Part shown: one piece after another, positions 45,962 through 55,496 of the stretch
Position numbering within the stretch: the first letter of the stretch is position 1
How the letters are laid out: the number at the start of each line of letters is the position of its first letter
Assembly (NCBI RefSeq): GCF_965363235.1
Contig: NC_134846.1
Location: 55,045,121-55,109,120, forward strand
DNA: 64,000 nucleotides
DNA from: Mytilus galloprovincialis
Taxonomy: Eukaryota; Mollusca; Bivalvia; Mytilida; Mytilidae
Direction of reading: 5' to 3'
The notes under the pieces: model-generated
Told to the model about the DNA's origin: nothing
The model's database searches: none
What the model saw: the letters and a program-made list of their open reading frames with translations, nothing else
Position numbers and translations under genes: made by a program

Positions 45962-48900
45962 CTTCAATACTCTCATAGTTTGATTGTACTAGTAAAACAG
46001 ATTCTGCATGTGTACGGATTGATTGTTTAGTTTTAGATGCATGAGTTTTTTTATTAGTTGTTAGTGGCTTTGAACTAGCTGTCAGATAACTGCGAGTACT
46101 CTCAGACGTGTTCCTAGTGTCTTATTGTTGTCGGGATGTACAAGTTCCCGACCACGTCCACTTGTATTTTTGTCCCTCTGATGAGTTAAGCCTTTTTCAA
46201 CTGATTTTTATAGTTCGTTCTTATGTTGTACTGTTATACCACTGTCCCAGGTTAAGAGAGGGTTGGGATCCCGCTAACGTGTTTAACCCCGCCACATTAT
46301 GTATGTATGTACCTGTTCCAAGTCAAGAGCCTGTAATTCAGTGGTAGTCGTTTGTTTATTTGTTACATATTTTTTTTCGTTCATTTTTTTATACAAATAA
46401 GGCCGTTAGTTTTCTCGTTTGAATTGTTTTACATTGTCATATCGGGGCCTTTTATAGCTGACTATGCGGTGTGGGCTTTACTCATTGGTGAAGGCCGTAC
46501 AGTGACCTATAGTTGTTAATGTCTGTTTCATTTTGATCTCCTGTGGACAGTTGTCTCATTGGCAATCATATCACATCTTCTTTTTTATATCTACCGGGTT
46601 CATTGATAACATTGGAAAATTCTAAGTAATATTTTAGAAGTATAACTGTGTTTCAGCATGGAGACGAATGTTATTGTGGTAACGGAGAGGAGTTAGGCAA
46701 AGGTCCGTATACATCTTCCTCTGGGTGTTATAAGGCCTGCAAAACTAACCGAGATGAGATATGTGGTGGTGCTTGGAGAGTGTCAGTTTATAATATGAAA
46801 ACAGGTACGGACTAAAACAATTTGATTATACAGCAATAAACACATTGGTCTAAATAGTTCATCTGCAGTTGTAACTAGCCTTATAAAGTCTAACCTTGGT
46901 CCTGGTAGGTGGTCCGACTTTAATTGACTAGGTTTGCTAGTTTTCCAGCCGTAGCTCGGTGGTTCTTTTCGTATGGCTTTCTACAACAATAAAAACTATG
47001 GCAACAATAGAGCCAAGAGTGCTAAATTTGGCGCTATTCACCAACAATTAACCAATCAATCAAAGAAAATTTGATAATTTACATATCGATACCGGTAGAC
47101 ATTCCTTAAAGTATAAGTACAAAATGTATTACCTTTTGAACCTGGCCTTATCAATCATTCCCTTAACTGAATAGTTAAAATAAAACACTGAAAAAGATAT
47201 TTCAACTCGTGTCTTTCATTTCCAACCCATGAAAACAAAGAAATGTAGATATACATTTAAACAAGAGAATACGGATATTTAAAGACTATTACTACAATAC
47301 CTGTACACTATGGATACTTTAGGGCTTTTAAATGCCAATATCTACCGATATGAAAGTATATAACTTATAATATCAGTAATTCCAACTACTCTCAGAACTG
47401 CACTTAGTGTCTTTTTATTGTTGGGATGTCCATGAACACGTCAATGTCTACTCTATTTCTATATGTATCCACCTGATGAGTTACGCCTTTTTTCAACTGA
47501 TTTTTTATTGTTTGTTCTCATGTTTTACTATTACACAACTGTTCCAGGTTAGGGGTGGTTTAAGATCCCGCTAACAGGTTAAACATCGCCACATCCTGTA
47601 TGTGCCTCTCCCAAGTCAGGAGCCTGTAATCAAGTGTTTATCGGTTGTTGATGTGTTACATATTTGTTTTTCGTTTATTTTTTTGTACTATCCTTGTTTG
47701 AATTGTTTTAAAATTGACATTTCGATGCCTTTTATAGATGACTAAGCGGGATAGTCCTTGCTCATTGATGAATGCAATACAGTGACCTTTAGTTTGCTAA
47801 TTTCTGTGTCATTTGGTCTCTTGTGTAAATCATGTCACATCTTCATTTTTATATGTGACAGATTTAAGTAAAATACTTTTATCTTTGACTCTTTCGAATT
47901 TAACTGAAAATCTAAAAAAAAATAATGCACATATCTCTTTTATTTTCTGAAACTTCACCGACTAAATTCTTTTGAAATATGTTATAATTTGTATAGAATG
48001 CACATCAAATCGTCGAAAATGTTCATAAATTTTCTTTACTTCAAGTCCGAAGAATGTTTTTAAAAATTTCATAAATTTCGTTCAAATGGAGTAAAATAAT
48101 GTTTCGATCACCAAATTATTTTAATGGTTTGCATCATTCAAAGTTGTGTGTCTCTAGAAGAAAACAAAAATACCACAAACTGTCAAAAGAAGTTTATTAG
48201 TGTCGTCGCGTTGTTGGTCGTGATACATCGAATTTTACGTTTTTCCCTACCAAACAAACTCATCATAGATACAAGGCTTCAAATTTTGTATTAGTGCCAG
48301 ATGCGCGTTTCGTCAAAAAAAAGACTCATCCATGACACTCGGATAAAAAAGTTTCAAAGGCCAAATAAAGCACGAAGTTGAAGAACATTGAGGACCAAAC
48401 ATTTCTAAAAGTTTTGCATGTTCATGTAGGTATAAACGTATTGGTTAATTCACCAAAATTTAAAACGATGGTGTATGTATCAACAGACAATTTTCTAAAG
48501 AAAATTGAAGTACTTAAAATAATAGATGTGATGATACATTTTTCGAGTTTTTTTCTGTACTTTCTATATACATGTTTATTTATTTTGAAAGAATCTAATC
48601 AGTGAAATTTCAAATAATAAAACTGAAACACATTATTTTTAGTGCATAAGTTATATGCAAACTTTTCTCAAAATCTGTGTCATCAACATTAAAAAAAAAA
48701 TGTTTTGTCAAATGTTTGATTTGATGTGTCACTTAAGAAGCTGCTCAAATATTATTACATCTAATCGGAAGAATATTTAAAACATGTACTAAATGAAGTA
48801 AATTGCAGAAGTTATCAATGTAAATTTTTCATTGTTTAGGTCAACAAACAGTCAATAACGTGTTTACAAATAACAGGATAGACGTTAACTGCAGTCATAA

Positions 48901-51900
48901 TGCTGGTGCCAAAAGAATTAGCGTAATGTTTCAGAATTCAGCCTGCGAATCGAATGAAAGTACGAAGATCAAAGTGCACTCGTTAAGTACAGACAAAATG
49001 TACATCGGGAAAGACTATTGTTCTCTACTTGAGGATAGATTTTCTTGCTACAAGCCATTGTATGCGATCCTGAATTTTTCTTGTGTTGGTGAGTAAATTT
49101 TATTCTTGCAGATGAAGATATAAAGAGAATACATGAGGTTACTTCAATAACAATGGCCACAAAAAAAACAATACAAGTCGCAGTGTCTTTTTTTTTATCT
49201 GTACCATGTACAATGTATATGCAATGCACCAATGATTTATTATTATTTTTTTTTATCTCCATCTTTGAAACATGATTCGGTTTTGTCTGTTCTATGGTTG
49301 GGTTATTGTCTCTTTGACACATTCCCCATTTCCATTCTCAATTTTTTTTATTTACTGAAAACTTCTAGTTTCAGACAGATCAACTCATCATTCTGTAGAC
49401 ACTATAAAACCATCTTTTGGTATGATGGATGACTGTACTTTTATACATATATGTGTGTTCGGTTAGACAATCGTTAATGTAAAATAACGGACAGATCTTC
49501 AAAGTAAAATTACAAAAATACTGATCTCCGACGAAAAATCATAACAGAAAGTCCATAATCAAATGGCAAAATCAAAAGCTCAAACACATCAAACGAATGG
49601 ACAACATCAGTCATATTCCTGACTTGGTACAGGCGTTTTCTAAGTATGGTGGATTGAACCTAGTTTTCAAACTAGCTAAACATATCACTTGTATGACAAT
49701 GGCATACAATTCCATGCAAACAGCTGTGTCCAAACTACCAAAGTTCAGTACATTTCTTACCAGACTCAACAGTGCTATAATGTCGATGCAGTTCCGATCT
49801 AAAACAGCTTTTTCTCGTCGTCTCCTTTTATACAATCTTTCCCCCTCAACAGTTACAAGTTCAAATGCAGTGTACCGTTTTTCTACACGCTTTCGCAATT
49901 TGCGTCAATATAATTTTCAATAATATATTACAAGACTTTGCTTTATCAATATTGATGTTCACATCATCAAATAGTTTGTTGTCGAAAAATTAGTCTTTTA
50001 AAGTGTATTCATTTTATCATCAGTTCTGTTTTTCGCCGCACAATTTACATTCTCGCATCGCTTACGCGCTTGTTAGAGTACCTGTGTTAAATGTTTTATA
50101 AAGCCCATAAACATGGAAACCGCGGCTAAGCTATTCTTTATAAATGTCTACTCACAATATATTATATTTACATTTTAGGGCGATACCTCAGAGTTGACTC
50201 AAGAAACACCGACGAGCTAAATCGAACAGGCAAGTAATAAGAGAAATGTGTTCTGTTCTTTTTTTAAAGCTTAATAGATATAGGAAGATGTGGTGTGAGT
50301 GTTAATGAGACAACTCTCCATCCAAATAACAATTTAAAAAAGTAAACCATTATAGGTCAATGTACGGCCTTCAACATGGAGCCTTGGCTCACACCGAACA
50401 ACAAGCTATAAAGGGCCCCAAAATTACTAGTGTGAAACCATTCAAACGGGAAAACCAACGGTCTAATCTATATAAAATTAAAAAACGAGAAACGAGAAAC
50501 ACGTATAAATTACATAAACAAACGACAACTACTGTACATCAGATTCCTGACTTAGGACAGGTGCAAACATTTGCAGCGGGATTAAACGTTTAATGGATCC
50601 AAACCTTCTCCCTTTTTCTGAAACAATAGCATAACATCACAACATAGAAAAACACACGATAAATATCAATTGGCAGGCTTAACTCAATCAAAAAACGTAC
50701 ATTGATACACTATAAACGAATAAATTTGATCTGCGATATCTGAATGCAAATGCACAGTTAATAAAATATTAGGGAAAAACATGCAAGGCCAAAAAGTAAA
50801 CAAACAAGTTCAAACACAGCCATGGCAAGTCACCACTGCGAAATATTTAACCCTTCGAAAATATTCAGTTTAGAAAAAAAAATGGTTTTAAAAAGATACA
50901 GGTAAATCTTTAAGTTTATACAAATGTAGTAAGAAGAAGTAAAACTTAGAATATATTCCAAATAATCAAAGTATGTTTTGAAAGTTGAATCTTTGTCACC
51001 TATCAAGTCAATTATGTAAGAGTTGACAAACAAGAGTTAACATCTGGAATATTTATGGCGATTGTTTAAATAGAGTTGAAAATAAGGCTAACACAATAAA
51101 TATTCGATTTATGTAAATATATTTTTATCTACGTGTGCACAAATTATTTCAACTGAATCCTAATTGTTTGCCATTCTATCAAAGAAGAAAAAGACAGTTG
51201 AATAAATTATTATTTTTAACACATGAATTCGAATCCATGATACAAGAATCAATTCAATACATCAGAAAACTGGTGAAAACACATTTGTTGAAAACTGTGA
51301 TTTTTTAAAGCCAGACTGGCAAACATAATCACACAGAAGTTATCTTTTTTTTAAAGTTTACATTGCATTAAATGTCAGCATTTTTCATGTTGTGCATGTC
51401 GATAGGTCATATCGTCAGTAGCTAGTTCTGGCTTAACATAACTTTCTTAGTAAGCGGGTTAAAGTTTTATAAATAGTTAATTTAGCAAATATTTTTTGTG
51501 GTCACAAAATTGATTGAAAATTATGAATTATTTTGTAAATCGTATAAAATGATAAAATTATGATAACTTATATTCCAGCAATTGCCATTGGTGTTATCGG
51601 AGGGCTAGCTTTAATTTGCATTTTATTTGTATTTACATACATATTACGGTATGGGTTTTTTTCTGGTTAAACTCGTATTATTCTATATCTCAGTATCAAG
51701 GCTTAGTTTATTTAAAGTTTCTTAACTTTTAATCAAAGACTTTTAACATGCTGATCATGATATAAGGACTTTTGCTTTCAAATTGTATACAGTACATTTA
51801 ATCAAAAACAATAGAGGTTGATTTTGTTGCAAAAATATCTTTGATAATATTTTCTTTTTCAAAAATATGATACAAGTATACATTAGTTATCAGGGTTATT

Positions 51901-53372
51901 TTAAACTATCGATTATGCAAAATTGTTAGATTTTGTATAGATTTTACATGAAAAGTTAAATTATGTGTGATCAAAATAGAAAAAAAGAAATACTTTAGTT
52001 TTAAGATAAAATAAGCAAAGATTACACTTGTAATGTTCATTCACAAAATAAAAAGAAAAATGGGTTTATGGAGCTATTTTAAATGTTACAAAACAAAATA
52101 GGAAAGTCACTACACATTCCCAAATAAAGGTTACTATCTATCTCCTTGTATGGAGGTGTTTCTTGGAGAAGACGTTGGAGAAGACGTTGCTAAGTTGTAA
52201 AACTTGTGTCTGATCCTTTTGTCATTTTGAACAATGAAATATGTTTAAACTAAACTAAGTGTTTATAAAATTGAATCAACATGTTACATTAAAAAAAAAA
52301 TTGCAAACCTCTTTTTCAAACTTCATTAAGGTCGATTTTCTTTCTGCTATTTCTATTATCTAAGATGATTGAATACTGTCTCAGATATTTTTCTAACGCC
52401 AATTTTAGTATATTTATTGTTATGATTAACAACTTTCGTTGATTCTTTAGTTTTACTTGCTTTACATCCAGTCGCAATTATTTCATGCATATTCAGGACG
52501 AGAACAAATAACAATTATTCAAATAGGTATCCAGCTTAAGGAAATCGCTCGCCAATTTTAAAAAGGGTTTAACTGGCGGAACAGGAGATGTCCAGGGATT
52601 AACATATGCCTATATCATGTATGAAGCAAAATCACAAAAATACTGAACTTACAGGAAAATCAATTTGGAAAGTCCATAATCACATGGCAAAATCAAATAA
52701 CAAAACGCATCAAAAACGACTGGACAAGAACTGTCATATTCCTGACTTGGTACAGGCATTTTCAAATGTAGAAAATGGTGGATTAAACCTGGTTCTATAG
52801 CGCTAACCCTCTCACTTGTATGACAGTCTCATCAATTTCCGATATATTTACATTGATGCGTTAAATAAACAGACACAAATCAACTCAGTCAACCCTCAGG
52901 GTTTCTACTTCTACAAAGCATTGACCTCAAGCAACATTCTCCTAACATCCCACCTGCTATCTCTCAAATTAATATAAATATTACGTCATCAACTACGTGT
53001 TAAGTTTTTTTTCTTCAGATAACATTGGAATGATAGTATGGAAATAGAAAAAATAAAACAAATTCTTCAAGGACTGTGCACAACACAATATTTGCACCAG
53101 TTATGCCTTCCAGTGACGAACTGGCAAGCTACACAGACTTGCAATTGCAAACGGGAATACGTCCATATGCTATACTGAATACACGTACTCAACAATCAGA
53201 TATAAACAGGCCGAACGTTAGGGAAACATCATATGGGTCATCAACTTCCAACAATTACGAAGATATCCAGCATCAATCTAAAAATGAACACTATGAAAAC
53301 ACTCATCAATTGCATCGTACAGAATCGGACCATGAATATTCAGATTTATACGATACAAAGGAAACCATTTAA
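37980..53372 (+). CDS. Gene 3: SUEL-WSC-SUEL receptor with gene-1-type membrane/ITAM tail; possibly pseudogenised (8 exons)
   Basis: Exons 37980-38052, 40081-40346, 42608-42753, 46657-46804, 48840-49088, 50179-50229, 51579-51648, and a tail to 53372. Order: signal peptide, SUEL, WSC, divergent SUEL, 17-residue stalk, membrane segment, ITAM tail. Exons 3-7 are open and phase-matched. Exon 2 is 266 nt, one base short of the 267 of gene 4, and its two halves match SUEL in different frames. The tail exon at the acceptor homologous to gene 1 reads CGA TAA at once. Another AG at 53046-53047 would restore the ITAM frame. Intron 6 needs a GC donor. Either a young pseudogene, an allele or assembly error, or a gene with altered splicing. 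Confidence 0.72.
39195..39790 (+). repeat. Intron-1 block shared by genes 3 and 4, copy A
   Basis: TAGATAAGGTGTCTTTCTCC ... AGAATGTGTTAGGAATCTAC ... TTTTCCATGCATAATCTATA ... ACCCCATCTTCCTTAA; matches 57250-57875 over about 600 bp, at the same place relative to the SUEL exon. Confidence 0.65.
39785..39857 (+). repeat. 26-bp minisatellite, three units
   Basis: CTTCCTTAATGGGCCCTGCA at 39785 and 39811, and CTCTTTAATGGGCCCTGCA at 39837. Present at the end of the shared block in gene 3 only. Confidence 0.75.
40081..40346 (+). CDS. Gene 3 exon 2: SUEL domain with one-base frame break
   Basis: From the acceptor, TITMCEHEPVKLLC and IKITSVQI read in one frame to about 40247; VCNERQSCQVN and IPRTIDVFYRC read in the next frame to the donor TGTG|GTATGT. 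Both halves align to the same gene 4 exon. The break lies about 40240-40252. Read in the first frame, the exon stops at TGA (40299-40301). Confidence 0.72.
40347..42607 (+). other. Gene 3 intron 2: repeats
   Basis: Short TTA trinucleotide run at about 40430-40445; R4 copy 41490-41960. An open frame at 41858-42148 overlaps the R4 copy. Confidence 0.45.
41490..41960 (+). repeat. R4 dispersed repeat copy (one and a half units)
   Basis: GTCACTGATGAGG ... AGACGAAACGCGCGTCTGGC ... GGTATCACCAGCCCAGTAGT ... CTCAATGCTCTTCAAC. Confidence 0.65.
42608..42753 (+). CDS. Gene 3 exon 3: WSC domain, N-terminal half
   Basis: EYEYVKCYQDNW, MSTQICYQFCST, KYFATS; 146 nt, phase 1 in and 0 out, as in genes 2 and 4. 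Donor TCG|GTATAT. Confidence 0.82.
42855..43155 (+). repeat. R7 dispersed repeat with TCCGT microsatellite
   Basis: TATGCCCCATTTATGGGCAT ... TCCGTTCGTTCGTCCGTC ... CACGGTCCACTGAACATAGA ... GGCATCCGTGTACTTAGAAC; in gene 3 intron 3. Confidence 0.55.
44050..44440 (+). repeat. R4 dispersed repeat, fullest copy
   Basis: TAATCCTGGTACCTTTGATA at both ends; CACTGGGTCGATGCCACTGC, CCCGAGGGTATCACCAGCCC and GACGAAACGCGCGTCTGGCG inside. Confidence 0.7.
44758..44891. repeat. Long near-perfect hairpin (inverted repeat)
   Basis: Arms 44766-44811 and 44838-44883 are 46 bp with three mismatches; GAATGCTTCTTTTTG and AAAAGCGTTGACCG are exact in both. The loop is 26 nt. Weaker pairing extends to TAAG at the outer ends. 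In gene 3 intron 3. Confidence 0.8.
45033..45150. mobile_element. Small MITE with GTGGCCGC inverted ends, copy B
   Basis: AATGTGGCCGCACTTGTGTT at the left; GATGAACACGAATGCGGTCA at the right, its reverse. Confidence 0.5.
45929..45959. repeat. (TA)n microsatellite
   Basis: About 15 uninterrupted TA units. Confidence 0.9.
46020..46595 (+). repeat. R1 dispersed repeat, fullest copy
   Basis: From ATGCATGAGTTTTTTTATTA to CATATCACATCTTCTTTTTT. Landmarks: CTCTGATGAGTTAAGCC, GGGTTGGGATCCCGCTAACG, GGCCTTTTATAGCTGACTAT. Ends 60 bp before the exon 4 acceptor of gene 3. No coding potential recognised. Confidence 0.7.
46657..46804 (+). CDS. Gene 3 exon 4: WSC domain, C-terminal half
   Basis: ECYCGNGEELG, GCYKACK and EICGGAWRVSVYNMKTG; the most canonical WSC end in the cluster. 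148 nt, phase 0 in, 1 out. Confidence 0.85.
47385..47855 (+). repeat. R1 dispersed repeat copy
   Basis: AACTACTCTCAGAACTGCAC ... CCTGATGAGTTACGCC ... TGTCACATCTTCATTTTTAT; in gene 3 intron 4. Confidence 0.65.
48260..48415 (-). repeat. R4 dispersed repeat copy
   Basis: Reversed AGATGCGCGTTTCGTC and AAGTTGAAGAACATTGAGGA mark the family. Confidence 0.55.
48840..49088 (+). CDS. Gene 3 exon 5: second SUEL-like domain
   Basis: 83 residues, phase 1-1. RIDVNCSHNAGAKRISVMF, CSLLEDRFSC and LNFSCVG keep the SUEL spacing of cysteines, with little identity to gene 2/4 exon 5. Donor GTTG|GTGAGT. Confidence 0.75.
49262..49350 (+). mobile_element. R2 retroelement 3' tip
   Basis: TCTATGGTTGGGTTATTGTC to CCATTTCCATTCTCAATTTT, the same terminus as 35705; only about 90 bp. 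Confidence 0.6.
49520..49710 (-). repeat. R5 dispersed repeat copy
   Basis: CATAATCAAATGGCAAAATC ... TTCCTGACTTGGTACAGGCG. The adjoining open frames (49597-49923 on +, 49611-49898 on -) overlap it and are not called genes. Confidence 0.6.
50179..50229 (+). CDS. Gene 3 exon 6: short stalk exon with GC donor
   Basis: Encodes RYLRVDSRNTDELNRT between an AG acceptor and ACAG|GCAAGT. G plus CA of exon 7 gives Ala and continues into the membrane segment in frame. The GCAAGT hexamer is the usual form of GC-AG introns. Confidence 0.6.
50278..50710 (-). repeat. R1 dispersed repeat copy
   Basis: GGAAGATGTGGTGTGAGTGT ... AAGGGCCCCAAAATTAC ... AGGCTTAACTCAATC, in gene 3 intron 6. Confidence 0.6.
51579..51648 (+). 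CDS. Gene 3 exon 7: transmembrane exon
   Basis: AIAIGVIGGLALICILFVFT then YILR; phase 1 in, 2 out (ACG|GTATGG). Same length (70 nt) and clear homology to gene 1 exon 5. Confidence 0.78.
52635..52830 (-). repeat. R5 dispersed repeat copy
   Basis: CATAATCACATGGCAAAATC ... TTCCTGACTTGGTACAGGCA, in gene 3 last intron. Confidence 0.6.
53048..53372 (+). CDS. Gene 3 exon 8: ITAM tail (start at a shifted acceptor, uncertain)
   Basis: Open from 53048 to TAA at 53370. ASYTDLQ then PYAIL with eight residues between the two YxxL (53130-53177) is an intact ITAM, as in gene 1. The acceptor homologous to gene 1 (53017-53018) leads straight to TAA, and a one-base deletion follows. The AG at 53046-53047 skips both and gives the right phase, but has a poor pyrimidine tract. 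AATAAA at 53396. Confidence 0.6.
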
Positions 53373-53395
53373 CCTTTGAAGGGTACAGGATATGA

Positions 53396-53401
53396 AATAA
53401 A
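53396..53401 (+). promoter_or_regulatory. Gene 3 polyadenylation signal AATAAA
   Basis: Canonical hexamer 24 nt after the stop. Its flank is homologous to the end of gene 1. Confidence 0.5.
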
Positions 53402-55059
53402 GTAACTTTAGAAAAGTATTATTGTCTTTCAATTTTTTCATTCTAATAGCTTCGCAGTCGATACAAATGACAGTGAGTGTACTCCTATATTATTAACTAA
53501 AGAGGAAACTATGATCTATTATATATATAAATACATTTAAAAAAAGGGTTTTGTTGTAAACGTCAATGAGACACCAAAAATAACGACAAAACAACAAAAT
53601 AACATCTTAAGAAGGTTTGCTTCTCAGTTTCAAAATGACAAGCTTTTCATAACGCTAGTATATATTGATAGGGGATTAATAAAGGAACCAAAAATGCAAA
53701 AAAAAGGTCAATGTGCTTGTTTTCGAGATATTAGTCATTGAAATTTTGGCGGGAAAATGTTCTCTCTTGATTTTTCTTAGCTTTATTATTGACAAATTTA
53801 TGTTTTCAAGAACAATTAAAAAATAACAAAGATTTTATAAAACTTTTACAGATAGCTTCTTATTGTCCTAAAAAACATCTATATATATTTTCCCTTTTGA
53901 TAATTTTCATTACAGTAGAAAAATCACAGAAAATTGTATGATAATATGCAGTAATGCAGCAGGATGGTAATATCTAAAGCAATCAAAAAGAAAAACCTAG
54001 TGAATTTGTGTTCAATTGTTTCTTAAATATTTGAATCTGGACTTTAAACTGCACTATCATACTGTAAAAACTACGACAAAGCCCAATTTTGAGATCCTGT
54101 CATTTTAATCGGAGCCAAAGTCTTACAATAGAATATATTTTGGGAGAAGGTGTCTTAAAGCAAGATGAGAAGTTCTTTGCTACTATCTTATTTTTTCACA
54201 ACGTATGAATAGAATCAACATCATTGGTAAAATATGCTTTGGACATGAATCGATGTTACAGTGGCATCACAAATGATTTTTTGGGTTCCATTTAATTATT
54301 CTCATCCTAACTCCTCCATTATTCTACCGGTACAATGAAATTTTGTTAAAAAGCCAGCAAGCTTTAAGACTGATTGAAACTAGCAGATATTATTCCTCAT
54401 TTGAAAAGCAAATTTACAAGCACGTTATATAGGTCCCGGTGCATTTTCAGCTGAAATTTGTGGCAATGTTTCATTGAAATTTTGCTCAATAAGTTTGAAT
54501 TTCCTTGATAGATAGGTAGCCACCACTTACTGCGTCGGCAAACTATAAAATTTGAATTATGTTATATAAAAATTGGTGAAAAATACAGAACTCCTCATTT
54601 CCAATTGACCAAATATCAATACAGCTAACACTTTCAACTGTCCTGGGATAAAGAAATCAACAAAATTTAAAACTGAAATATAACATTTATTTGTTTTTTC
54701 TTTGTAATACAAAAAAGTAAAAATCATAACAAAACATTTTGACACATCTGCATTAGATGTCTTTTATATTTTTTTACAAATCTAAAATACAATTTTTTCA
54801 GAGTTTTAATAGTCTTTTTGCACAACAGCTTTACGTGCGCCGAAACAAATACTTTTACTTCCATCTTTCAAATCTAAACAATCGCGCAGTTAACCCCAAA
54901 TAAAAAATCGAACAGCACAAATTCAACAGCGGGTCAATTTCATTATGATTAAAAATGAAGAAACGCAAAAGTATGAATGGTCATATGTGATTCTAACAAT
55001 TTTCTTTTCCTAAGTGGTGATTGGTCAGTAATGCAAAGGTCCTATGAACGGTTATTTGC
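53402..55059. other. Intergenic between genes 3 and 4
   Basis: First 150 bp resemble the gene 1 3' flank. The rest is AT-rich with no exon or repeat recognised. Confidence 0.45.
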
Positions 55060-55426
55060 TACTGTTTATAAAGTTCCCTACGTATATTTAAACGTGTTTG
55101 ATACTTTTAATGTGAAATATTTGCTAAAAATGTCAACGAAAAATTATGTATTTTGGATTTCATCATGCAAGAAGATTTCAGAAATTGATGTCCTGTTAGA
55201 TAAAAGGTAGTTGTCTCATTGGAAATCATACCACAACTTATTTTCTATATGCATACATTAATGTAAAGGTTAATATTTTTATTTATATTGTTAACGTAAA
55301 AAAAATATAAGGGGAAAGGGAAGTGTATGATTTGATCATATCCTATCATGTACATATTGTTAACCTTATGTAGTTATGTACATGTGAAAAATGTGTTATG
55401 TCTCTATCGACTCAAGGAGCATACCC
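55060..55426 (+). promoter_or_regulatory. Candidate promoter and 5' UTR of gene 4
   Basis: Counterpart of the gene 2 block, with TATATTTAAAC near 55084 and the CATATCCTATC segment about 80 bp before the start codon. It contains a short R1 tail (55207-55252). Confidence 0.4.
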
Positions 55427-55496
55427 ATGGACTGTGTTTGGTTTCATATTTGGATCGGTTTTATACTGATAAAATTTGTATACTTGGATAGAAACC
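55427..55496 (+). CDS. Gene 4 exon 1: signal peptide
   Basis: MDCVWFHIWIGFILIKFVYL plus DRN; donor C|GTAAGT. 70 nt, aligned base by base with gene 2 exon 1. Confidence 0.75.

Noticed and set aside
49597-49923. 108- and 95-codon open frames on opposite strands
   Set aside because: They overlap repeat family R5 and each other; no protein family recognised.
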